Assembly: GCA_022315425.1 (NCBI GenBank)
Contig: JAIUPT010000032.1
Coordinates: 1,104,501 to 1,168,500 of the forward strand
Source: Pseudevernia furfuracea
Lineage: Eukaryota > Ascomycota > Lecanoromycetes > Lecanorales > Parmeliaceae
Length of the DNA stretch: 64,000 nucleotides
Direction: 5' to 3'
Part shown: in pieces, positions 55,431 through 64,000 of the stretch
How positions within the stretch are numbered: the stretch's first letter is position 1
Layout: each line of letters starts with the position of its first letter
Notes under the pieces: generated by a model
Seen by the model: only the letters and a program-made list of their open reading frames with translations
What the model was told of the DNA's origin: nothing
Database searches by the model: none
Program-made: the position numbers and the translations under genes

Positions 55431-57579
55431 ATGTCTTCCTCAGATCTCTCTGACATCTCTTCATCATTATCCAGTGATGAGGGTATCGCGTCAGTGCCAA
55501 TTCCCAAGGGCAAACTCGACCATTATTTCAAACAAGGCTCAAGCGCAACACCGACGTCGCCGCCTGCAAAGAAAAGGCGCCCACCTTCTCCGCCCCATGA
55601 ATACGTTCTCGCAGACAATTCAGACATTGCTGTAAGTGCTATTGATGGTCGCTTCTAAAGTGTCGAATGCGGCGCGCCTTGACCCGGAGAACGGCATTGC
55701 TGACCCGTTTGACACGCAGTTTCTTTGCATGTTCCGCTCGCGCTTCAGTGACGCCTTCCCCAAATCGTTCCCTCATTACGGACCGCAAGATGTTGAGCGC
55801 GGCGTGATAGAACCAATTCCTAGTGATCAAGTCGAGAGACTACTATGTGCTCTGCTGGGCTTAGTGTTGAACCGTAAGAAGGACATCGAGTAGGTCGTCA
55901 TCCACGATTCATACTCATAGCTACTTTATCTGGGCTCTACAATGGTTACATTTTCCCATTCCTCCCGCTGACTGTAGCATCTTTCGTGAATAGAAAGGGT
56001 CATTACACTCGGGCACTCGAGGAGGCAGTCCAGACACACAGCTCTCAATGGCCTCACGCGTGGAATGGCAAGAACCCCCTTCATGGGGGAGGCACTTTCA
56101 ACAAGATGACCCCAGAGGAGCGAGTACGTGTGAATAGAAGCTACTGAAACGTCTGCTGATCGCTGACCCATTGCGCACAGCTTACACTCCTCAAGGCGCT
56201 TGTAATATGGTCACTTGAGTCCTCAGAAGCCGTGAAAGCCATCATAAAAGAGTCATACAAGCAGTCTCGTCACGATGATGATCTCAATCAGCCCCTTTCA
56301 GTGCAACCCTGGGGCCGAGACGGCGACAAGCGCAGATTTTGGCTCATCGAAGGGCAGGACGACACACATTTCCGACTCTACCGCGAAAGTAACCCGGCCC
56401 TGAAGAACAACACATGGCGTAGCATTGCGGGGACTATCGAGGAGGTCAAAGAGGTTGCCCAGCGTCTGGATGAGGAGAATACGCAAGCTTCACGGCGATT
56501 GCGTGACCGCATCAATGCAGCGATCCCTCGTTTTGAAGCATCTGAAGAGGTCAGACCATCAAGCGGGGACTTAGTGCCTTCATTTATGACAGCTATTAAC
56601 GATCTTCCAGAAACGAAGACGGAGAGACTACCGTCTGGCTCGCAAAGCCCAATTCGTACGGCCGGAACCAGGGTTTTCCCTCTACGAAGGTCGGACTCGT
56701 GGGAAACGACCAAGGTATACTTACTCGGATGAAGAGGATGGAGGCTCAGACGCGCTGTCTACACGACGATCAAATCGACAATCGGGCATCTCGACTCCGG
56801 CGGAGGCAGTTGGACCTACCTTTACGGCCAGTGGTCGACAGGTTAGATCCAGACATGGTGGTACGTATGGCGAGGCAATGTTGAGTGGGCAGCAAGATGC
56901 AACGGAACACTCTAAAATCGTGGGTTCGGGCGGAGCGGAGGACGATGAGGATGAGGACGAGCCCGTATCCCGTTGGCGCCCTCGAAGGGCTGCGCAACAG
57001 AACAGAGTCAAAGCAAAACCTCCCTCCAGAAAGCACACTGAAGGTTACGACTCCCTGGGCTCAATGGATGACGAAAGCGACGCGACTTCAAGTGGGAACG
57101 AATGGGATGGAGGGGACGAAGACGAGCCTGATGACCACGTTGATGACGAGGAAGAAGATGAGGATGTTGATATGAGTGACAATTCAGTGGCTGAAGAAGA
57201 GGAGGGCGACCCTCGACAAAGCCTCGTGGTTTCTCTGCGGTACATGAAGAGCCACCCATCTCCACGGAGTCAAGTCATGCGAAATGGTCCTGCACACGGC
57301 ATCCCCCAAATGACGACCAGCAATTCAAAGGGACCGTCAGAGACGGCTTATCCGCCCTTACACCATGCAGTTCTTACAGAACATGTCGTACCCGTCCAAT
57401 ACGCTGCTCCCACAGACCCATGCTCTCAAGTCGGCCACTCTGGCCAAACCACGCCAGTAGCTCCGGAAAAGAATCACACCTCATATCATCCAAAACACTC
57501 CCAGCCTGAGGAACACCCGACACCAACAGCCTCATGGCCACGCCCAGAAACACGCGTGGTGGCACCCAATAGCACTTAG
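55431..57579 (+). CDS. WHIM/DDT-like chromatin-associated protein
   Basis: Five exons (55431-55631, 55720-55889, 55994-56123, 56181-56549, 56611-57579) encode 612 aa. After a Ser-rich start comes IAFLCMFRSRFSDAFPKSFP and LERLLxALLGLV-like sequence (VERLLCALLGLVLNRKKDIE). The core follows: MTPEERLTLLKALVIWSLES and GRDGDKRRFWLIEGQDDTHF. These resemble the WHIM1-type helical motif found with ISWI-family remodellers and RSF1. The C-terminal half is disordered, with long Asp/Glu runs and basic KRRRRDYRLARKAQF. A role as a histone- or remodeller-binding protein is an inference. Without the splice at 56550-56610 the frame would end after YLLG. Confidence 0.7.
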
Positions 57580-58147
57580 ATGTAGCTGGTTTCCTACATC
57601 AGTGTACGGCCTCCTGTGGAGATTTTGCATATGCTCAAGCTGTCATACAATGAGATCAAAATAGGTTACAATATGTTAATGAACTTATTGGTGTCCTTGC
57701 ACCTCTTAAACAAGCTCTTAGCTTAGTAAAGTATGTCTTAGTGTCAAGCTCCCTGATTTCGCTCTCCTCGTGCAGTGCTACCAACATAATCCGCGAACGA
57801 GCCATTCACCCCGGATCAGCCAACCCTGTAGCCTGCAGCATGTGCGTCCCAGCGCGCCCCGATGGCAACACGCCACCCTAATAACAATGCTGCTAACCCA
57901 TACCCTCCATTGTTCACAATGGCCTATCATTCAATAACAAGAGGTGGCCTGGGTCTAAGGCTCCTCATAGAATTTGGCGTGAGCACTCCGCTGAAGAACG
58001 GCTTCACATCTGCCTCCCGTCGTCTCTGACAATCCCCTAAGGTGGCCTATCTGTGGTCTGCTGCACCACCCACGACTTTGCTTGAGGCCCAGAATCAGCT
58101 CTCCATAATCTTCCGACTCGGAGCAGCCGTATGAATCCATCATTCAC
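57580..58147. other. Spacer between convergent gene ends
   Basis: This is 568 bp between the stops of the WHIM-like (+) and DUF1770 (-) genes. No gene, repeat or structure is apparent. Confidence 0.5.
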
Positions 58148-58612
58148 TCATCCCTTGGCTTCATCCTCTGGAATGCTCCAGTTATTCACCCCCCACCACC
58201 ATCTCCTAACCTTACCCCCCAGATTCTGCCCACTGAACGAAGCGCCCCTATTCCAATGCCTCCAGCCACTCAACGCCAGCGTCCACAACGTCCCCTGCAC
58301 AAGCGGCAACAGCACCTGATCCCTTCCTGTTATCCATGCAATTCCATACCAAGTATCCACCCCTTGCAAACTTGCCAAGTAGCTCTGTTCGAAGCGGAGG
58401 TCAGGGAGCGGAGGGAGGTTTGTGCGGCGGGGAACTGGTTTGATGGCGGAAGAGAGGATGCTGTTTTCGGAGCTGGCGATGGAGGTTGTGGGGGAGACGG
58501 GGCGCTTGGTGGATGCCGCGGTGGAAGGGTTGAGGTCGTGGGCGGGATCCGGGTTGTGTTTAATGGAGGCAGATTGGATGGTGGAGGCGATTTCTACTGC
58601 TGGGTTTGACAT
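58148..58612 (-). CDS. DUF1770-family fungal protein
   Basis: One exon encodes 154 aa from the ATG at 58612; the frame extends upstream to 58696, but the conserved part begins MSNPAVEIASTIQSASIKHN. The family layout is present: IQSASIKHNPDPAHDLNPST, SSAIKPVPRRTNLPPLPDLR, FEQSYLASLQGVDTWYGIAW, RDQVLLPLVQGTLWTLALSG and WRHWNRGASFSGQNLGGKVR, then RRWWWGVNNW. A weakly hydrophobic segment (VLLPLVQGTLWTLALSGW) could contact or cross a membrane. The family is fungus-specific and its function is unknown to me. The start is divergent from the uL5m gene and only about 190 bp from it. Confidence 0.82.
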   Translation of the reverse strand: MSNPAVEIASTIQSASIKHNPDPAHDLNPSTAASTKRPVSPTTSIASSENSILSSAIKPVPRRTNLPPLPDLRFEQSYLASLQGVDTWYGIAWITGRDQVLLPLVQGTLWTLALSGWRHWNRGASFSGQNLGGKVRRWWWGVNNWSIPEDEAKG

Positions 58613-58803
58613 TCTGGGTGATGTGGTAGTTGTTGAGAGTAGTGAGCTGCAAATGTCGACGGGTAAAGCTCCGAAGTATGAAGCGCTAAGCAACATAGTA
58701 GAGTACTAGCCTAGTTTGGCCGCAGATGCCAAAAAGTCAACCACACGAAAGAAATAATCCGCGTCCTCTATCTCTCAACCGCTCAACCTACGCAAATGCT
58801 ATA

Positions 58804-60062
58804 ATGGCTTCCCAGAGAGTGCTCCCCATCTTTCAGTCTACGCCCATGAGAAGAAGAAGCTACCAGAAGGTCCAATGTCTCCACTCCAGCCGCAAAGCAT
58901 CAACTTTCAATGGCATGACCGAGCTCTCCGAGGACGTCGACCCATTGTCCTCTATGAAAATCCCGGGACCTTCAGAAGAACATCTCGCATCATTCGACCC
59001 AATAGCACGAAGTAGACGGCGGAAGACGCCGTTGCCTTCTAGCCGGTAAGCCTCCGCACTCTATACAACCACCCTATTACTCTTCTCCACCCTTTAGACC
59101 AAATTTTACCTTGAATGCTACCAACCACCTCCGCTAACATCTCCCAGATACAAATTCCGACCTCCGAAATACTACCGCGGCCCCCTCCACCCGCATCAAC
59201 CTCCGCCCCCCACCGTCCCCGAATCCCGCGAATTCATCCCGGGCCCCTTCTCCCTCCCCCGTCTCCAGCAAACCTACCACTCAACCCTCGCCCCCGATCT
59301 CCTAACCCTAATGTACAAGCACTACCCACCCGGCACCCTCCCCGGACCCTCAGGACCCCGTCTGCGCTCTTGGGACGGTAGCTCGCCATATCACAAGAAC
59401 AGACCACTGCGGCCACCGAGGGGAGGGCCCACACTACCACTGCTACAGCAACCCATCACGTTCAGAAACATCCCGAGGCTCGAGAAGATCCACGTCCACA
59501 GCTTCGTGAAAGACGCCGGCGCCGACTCGGCCCACCTGCACGTCGCGGGCATGATCATGCAAGCCATCACCAACGTGCGCGCGACCGTTTTCCGCGCCAA
59601 ACACACCATTGCCAATTTCAACCTGCGGAAAGGAAACCCTTGCAGCGTGGGGGTGGAGTTGAGGGGTGAGGACATGTATAATTTCCTTGCGAAAGTGGTC
59701 GAGGTGGTGATGCCAAGGATCAAAGAGTACAAGGGTGTGCAGGGCAAGAGTGGAGATAGCAGTGGGAATATCGGGTGGGGGTTTACACCGGATACGGTGG
59801 GCACGTTTCCGGAAGTGGAGGTTAATTACGATGCGTGAGTGGTGGTCCTATGGTCCATGTGTTGGTTGCAATGCGATGGATGGGTTGGGGAAGAGGACAT
59901 TGGAATGGGGGAGTTGGCTGACATGTATTGAATTACAGATATCCGCCGAGGATGATTCCGGAGATCCATATGGTTGTTTGCACTACCGCTACGAACGACA
60001 AGGATGCGAGATTGTTGCTGAGCTCGATGGGTGTGCCGTTTTGGGGGAAGCACGCAAATTAA
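58804..60062 (+). CDS. MRPL7: Mitochondrial ribosomal protein uL5m
   Basis: Three exons (58804-59045, 59148-59834, 59939-60062) encode 350 aa. I chose the ATG at 58804 because it begins a basic, Ser-rich presequence (MASQRVLPIFQSTPMRRRSY); an ATG at 58726 is in frame but less presequence-like. The core carries uL5 motifs: IPRLEKIHVHSFVKDAGADS, AGMIMQAITNVRATVFRAKH, NFNLRKGNPCSVGVELRGED and MYNFLAKVVEVVMPRIKEYK. It ends with IPEIHMVVCTTATNDKDARL and GVPFWGKHAN. In the mitoribosome, uL5m sits in the central protuberance. The linker at about 90-170 is Pro-rich. Confidence 0.93.
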
Positions 60063-60321
60063 ATTAGCCGGACGTGTAAACCGTACTGGTCTCAAAGCGA
60101 CTGTATAGCTTGTGTGGAAAACCCTTATCATGAGGACCTTAAGGAGCAGTCTTTTCATTGTTTTCACTCCATAACCCACGCTGCACATGGATGGACTGGC
60201 AGTGTCTACCAATCTTAGACTAATCCTAACGCCAGCGCTGTGCCTCATGGTATTTTTTTTTTTTCATTTCCTCCTAGTGCCCAAATGCACGCTGCCAAAG
60301 CTCGACCTCTTTGCGCAAGAA

Positions 60322-62924
60322 TCACATCACTGAGCACTCCCTATCAGGCTTCCCATCTTTGTGCCTTCCCTTCACGAGGTGCTGATGCTCTCGACGACTT
60401 GCTCTGCTTTTCTCCTTGGCTTCCTTCTTGAGCGTTCCCTTGTCGTGAGCTTTCTCGTCTCCTGCCGAGGCAGCTGTGGGGATCTCAGCGACTCTCGATA
60501 CTTGGTCTTCTGCTTTATTTGGCACACCAAGCGGAGTACTGAGCTTGTCTCGTGATATTGCGTTTGCTAATCGGGATAAAGATGTGCTCATTCTATTATC
60601 GTCAGCTCGGCTGCTGGGTCTGCTTTTCGAACTCGACTTCGTAGTCTTGGAGCCTCGGCGGGAGGCCGCCAGAGCGCTAAGCCCATTCATTTGTCCTAGT
60701 TCAAGGTTTGGTGTGGGCAAGAAATCGATGTTGGTGCTGCTCATGCTGTCGTCAGCAAAGACGACACTTTGCTGCCTCTCACTTGACACGCTGGAACGGC
60801 CGCGAGGATCCTCATCGGATGCCGAAGCATCAAGGCTTGGCCTGTGGATCTCGACACTAGGCCGTTGCATCTCATTCTTGTGTGAGGGGACGCTCACAGA
60901 GAGACCGCCGACGGCGGAGTCAACATTTGAGCTACGACTGATAGTTGACTCTGAATAAGCTGGAGGGTTCTCACTGCTCAGCACAGGAGCTTCCCCCTCT
61001 GCGATATTACCCGGATCGCCTTCGATTGGGACGACTTGGTAGAACAAGAGGTACGGAGACTCCACGCCAAGGAACTGCTCGACGTTGGTGTAGGTAACCC
61101 TCTCCTTGGCCAAGTCGTCGAACCGCATCCATCTGTCTTCGCCGTCTCCCTGTGGATCTGGGCTACGGACCAGGCTGATGTAGTGGCCCGACTCGACAGA
61201 GAGGCCTTGATGGCAAATAATCGATTGTAGCAATAATTTGAAATTGCCGAAGGCAGGACCATCGTCGGCCATTTTGTCATCTTGTATGAAGTGAGGCAGA
61301 GCGATTTCCAAAGGAATGTCGATATGTGTTTTCCGCTTGACTGCAGTTCCATTGGGTAGCATGGAGTACCTTTTCAAGCAGATGCCGAGGACAGGTCTCG
61401 AAGATGAAAAATGTGCAGCAACTTGGGCGTCGTTACTAGGTACGTTGTTCGTATACCAGGGTATCAGACTAAAGAATTGCCAAGCAGGCATCATGACCTC
61501 CTTTCTCACACGGCTATTCCGACCTCTTGGATCTTCGGCGATAGATGGAGAGCGACCAAGCATCCCACTTTTTTCATCTATGTAATGCTCTTGGATGATG
61601 CTGGGTGCTCTGTGTCGTTGGTGTGTTGGCACTATTGGCGAGACTGGTATTGCAGACATCTGCGGCTGCAGTGTCATGGGCGAAGACGGTTGTGAAGTGT
61701 CGAGTTCGGCAACCTCAACATGCGATGTGTGGGCTTTGGTTGAATCAAAGGACTGATGAGAGCGGATTGAATTGAGCGTACCTCTCCGCTCAAGCGAGTC
61801 GAGATACCGTCTCACTTCAATCTTGTTGTTGAAGAACAACTCGAGACATTCCTCAAGGGTGATGACATGCCCATCAGAAGGCTCTTCGGGTATGGCAAGT
61901 TCCAGCAGCCGCTCGTTGATAAATTTGTGGTCATCGTTTGTGTCTTCCTTCCCAGTGTGGAATATATCCATTTTGAGAGTTAATAATGGTAATGCAAGGG
62001 TTGATGTAATGAACGTAAATGCCTCAGAAGCATCCTGCTGACACAGCTCGGCGGCTTCTGTCCAACCACAGTTTGACAGTTGAAGCTGGATTTGCTTTGT
62101 CTGTGTCGAATCAGTGAGATGCTGCGTCTCTTGGTATGCAAATGCTGTAACGTACGATGCCCGTGGTGATTAACTTGCCTGCCCGAAGCAAATTTACCCA
62201 TAATCTCAACACACTGGCTAGCTGTTTCCTAGACTCATCCTCAAAGTTCTTATATAGCATTGCTTCAAAGCTGTCTACCCTAGCGAACATAGCGAAGAGC
62301 AGCGCGTCTAGATAACAAGTGACTCCTTCGCGGTTGATCGCTCCAAGTAATTTTACATTCGGGTCGTAGTACCGTATGATGCCTTCCTCCGACTCTTCAA
62401 GCAGCATCAGCAGTTCGTATGCTTTAGCCGAATTTCCCTGAGCATAGGCACCGATCAAGATATACGCAATTTCGTCGTCTTTGAAGGTTGTGATCCCATT
62501 CCGCGTAAGCCGTTGTGAGAGCGCTTTGATCTGCGCCAGTCAGTCTTTCGTTCAACGTTTCTTCCGGTAGATGTCCCACCTTCTTCTCCTCCTCTTTCCC
62601 AGGGGCCTTGACCTCTTCGTCCTCGAAGAAACCATTGAGAAGTCCACTATAGCGTTTAGGCTGCAGGAGGAAGCCACGAGAGTCAGCAGTGCAACACTCA
62701 ACCAGTCCACCATGTGCTTGTAGACGTGGGGATCGCTTGGTGACGAGTGTCGAGAACGCTAAAGAGAGCGAAGAGAAGGAAGAATAGGAGCTGTTTCTTG
62801 ATGTTGTGGAGGAAGGAGTCGGGGTTGGCGAAGGCGTGAAGGCTGGAGAAGACATTACTTTATCTTTGTGTGTCCCCTGCGAAAGCTTGTCTTTCCTGCT
62901 AAGAAACCTGTTGATAGTGCTCAT
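60322..62924 (-). CDS. Ubiquitin-specific protease with C-terminal CaaX box
   Basis: Three exons (62580-62924, 62156-62530, 60322-62100) encode 832 aa. The Cys box is GAINREGVTCYLDALLFAMF with the catalytic Cys near residue 187. QQDASEAFTFITSTLALPLL follows, and the His box is QGLSVESGHYISLVRSPDPQ with His near 546, then DRWMRFDDLAKERVTYTNVE. The protease removes ubiquitin from substrates; targets are unknown. The last four residues are CSVM, a CaaX motif that predicts farnesylation and membrane attachment, preceded by a basic stretch (HLVKGRHKDGK). The insert between the boxes and the long Ser-rich tail are probably disordered. The N-terminal Ser/Thr-rich exon is poorly conserved, and its exact start is uncertain. 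Confidence 0.9.
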
Positions 62925-63838
62925 GCTGGGTCAAGTGTTACCAAACAAACTCCCTGGAGCGGTTGGTTTAAGGAAAGGTAGGATGCGCCTCGAATGCATC
63001 TATTCGGGACTGCTGCGGGACCATGCTCACGAATCGGCTTTGGAACGTGTATCTAGGGGCAGTCGACGACGAGCAATGAACCCACGACTCAGTACTATCA
63101 AGAGCATTCTCAAGTCCAAGCAATCTCAAGTAAAAGGAATATTATTATCAGAGCCGTACTCGATCAGTCCGGGGTGTTGTTGACAGCCCCACATGCCGAG
63201 AGAAGCCCCGAGATCGTCTACCCTACGCGACCCTAGGAGGCTAGAACGAGGATCCATGCGGGAGCATTAAGGTACCTAGGTATGTACTGTTACTGTTAGC
63301 GTCAGGTCAGGACCCTTCGCTAAGGTACCTTAGGGGCTGCCCTTGCCGCAAATTCTGTGCTTTCTATGCAATACTACCCTACTACTCTACTACTCGTACC
63401 GAGTACCTATGCAATCATTGTCACAAACCGTGGGAGAGGATAGGAGCCAAAACTGCCATAGGTATTGTTCTGACATTTTGCCTGACTTGTCTGGCTCACA
63501 TCATCAAGTATCCTATCATGCCTTGGAACAACTTGGTTCAATATGCGCTTCACTTGCTATCAAATGATCGTACATCATAATTGGACAGATCAAAGATCTG
63601 GAGCACGATCTAGCGCCTCTTTCGTACTTCGTCGTGTGGCCCAAATAGTCCATTGCTCTATGTTCAGCCGCGTCAATCTCTTATCATGTCATCTGATATT
63701 ACAGCAGTCTCAAGCCAATCTCTCCAGACAGCTCAATGAAGCCTTGAGCGGCCCTGTCCAGCCTGCCAAAGATCCAACCCTGTCCGAGCTGCCAAGACAT
63801 CCCTTCTCCTTTTCATGTCGTTCGTCAAGCCATTTGGG
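62925..63838. other. Spacer: ubiquitin-protease promoter side
   Basis: This is 914 bp between two minus-strand genes. It contains AAGGTACCTAGGTA near 63269 and a perfect 14-bp palindrome CTAAGGTACCTTAG at 63320-63333. No gene is supported. Confidence 0.5.
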
Positions 63839-64000
63839 TTAAGCGATTTGCTTCAGAAACGGTGAGAGTAACAACTCGTTAGCGCTCGGTCTCTTCTCAT
63901 GATCAATCTCGAACGTCTTGCTTAAGAATTCCTGGCCCTCCTCACTAGCGTTCTCTGGCGTGGTTGGCTTCGCACTCGAGTTCCCAATTTGAAAAATGGC
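63839..64000 (-). CDS. STE11: Ste11-type MAPKKK, C-terminal end (partial)
   Basis: The last 53 codons of a gene run in from the right edge. The sequence shows kinase subdomain XI: AIFQIGNSSAKPTTPENASE, then EGQEFLSKTFEIDHEKRPSA with the invariant Arg, then NELLLSPFL and a stop. Ste11 proteins of filamentous fungi end just like this, with a (D/N)EL-LSPFL motif. Ste11 activates the Ste7/Kss1-type MAPK module for mating, fusion and infection-related growth. Only the C-terminus is visible, so paralogues such as Bck1 are less likely but not excluded. Confidence 0.75.
   Translation of the reverse strand, partial: AIFQIGNSSAKPTTPENASEEGQEFLSKTFEIDHEKRPSANELLLSPFLKQIA

Overview
This is a window of nuclear DNA from a filamentous ascomycete (Pezizomycotina). 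Short introns of about 45-100 bp interrupt most genes. They have GTRNGT-like donors, CTAAC or CTGAC branch points 10-20 bases before the acceptor, and YAG or AAG acceptors. Proteins typical of the group are present: a LaeA-like methyltransferase, an HNH_2 protein, a DUF1770 protein, a KSP1/Ran1 kinase and a Ste11-type MAPKKK. I cannot place it below subphylum from sequence alone; a Leotiomycete or Sordariomycete is a guess.

Layout. 1-9.9 kb: N-terminus of an ABC transporter (runs off the left edge), a gap with possible element relics, a 10-exon SAM methyltransferase, a Spo12-family cell-cycle protein, a peroxisomal acyl-CoA dehydrogenase ending in SKL, and the ribosome-biogenesis GTPase Lsg1. 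9.9-23 kb looks more accessory: a small zinc-knuckle gene whose start codon appears to be assembled by splicing, a 117-bp terminal-inverted-repeat element, a CorA-like protein with GMQ in place of GMN, a 71-aa gene, an amino-acid permease, a large kinase with a beta-strand-rich C-terminal half, and an HNH_2 protein. 23.5-31.4 kb is mostly conserved: Ltv1, adenosine kinase, an Est1/Ebs1/SMG7-like protein and a ZNF511-like zinc-finger protein. The last two are divergent, and between them lies a perfect 44-bp inverted repeat.

31.4-45.4 kb: a large gene-poor stretch, the KSP1-like kinase with a long pyrimidine-rich leader, a 1-kb island of many different simple repeats, a secreted S10 serine carboxypeptidase, and a DUR3-type urea/polyamine symporter. 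45.4-64 kb is compact and conserved: a Snf2/Sth1 remodelling ATPase, a BAR-domain protein, cytosolic ribosomal protein uL2, a WHIM-like chromatin protein, a DUF1770 protein, mitochondrial ribosomal protein uL5m, a ubiquitin protease ending in a CaaX box, and the C-terminus of a Ste11-like MAPKKK (runs off the right edge).

The genes do not form an obvious pathway cluster. Functions recur by theme: ribosome synthesis (Lsg1, Ltv1, uL2, uL5m), chromatin and RNA surveillance (Snf2/Sth1, WHIM protein, Est1-like), nutrient uptake (permease, urea symporter, carboxypeptidase) and signalling (three kinases). I found no tRNA, rRNA, CRISPR or intact transposon. All multi-exon models were built by hand from reading frame, splice sites and family motifs; in each, the summed exon length is a multiple of three.
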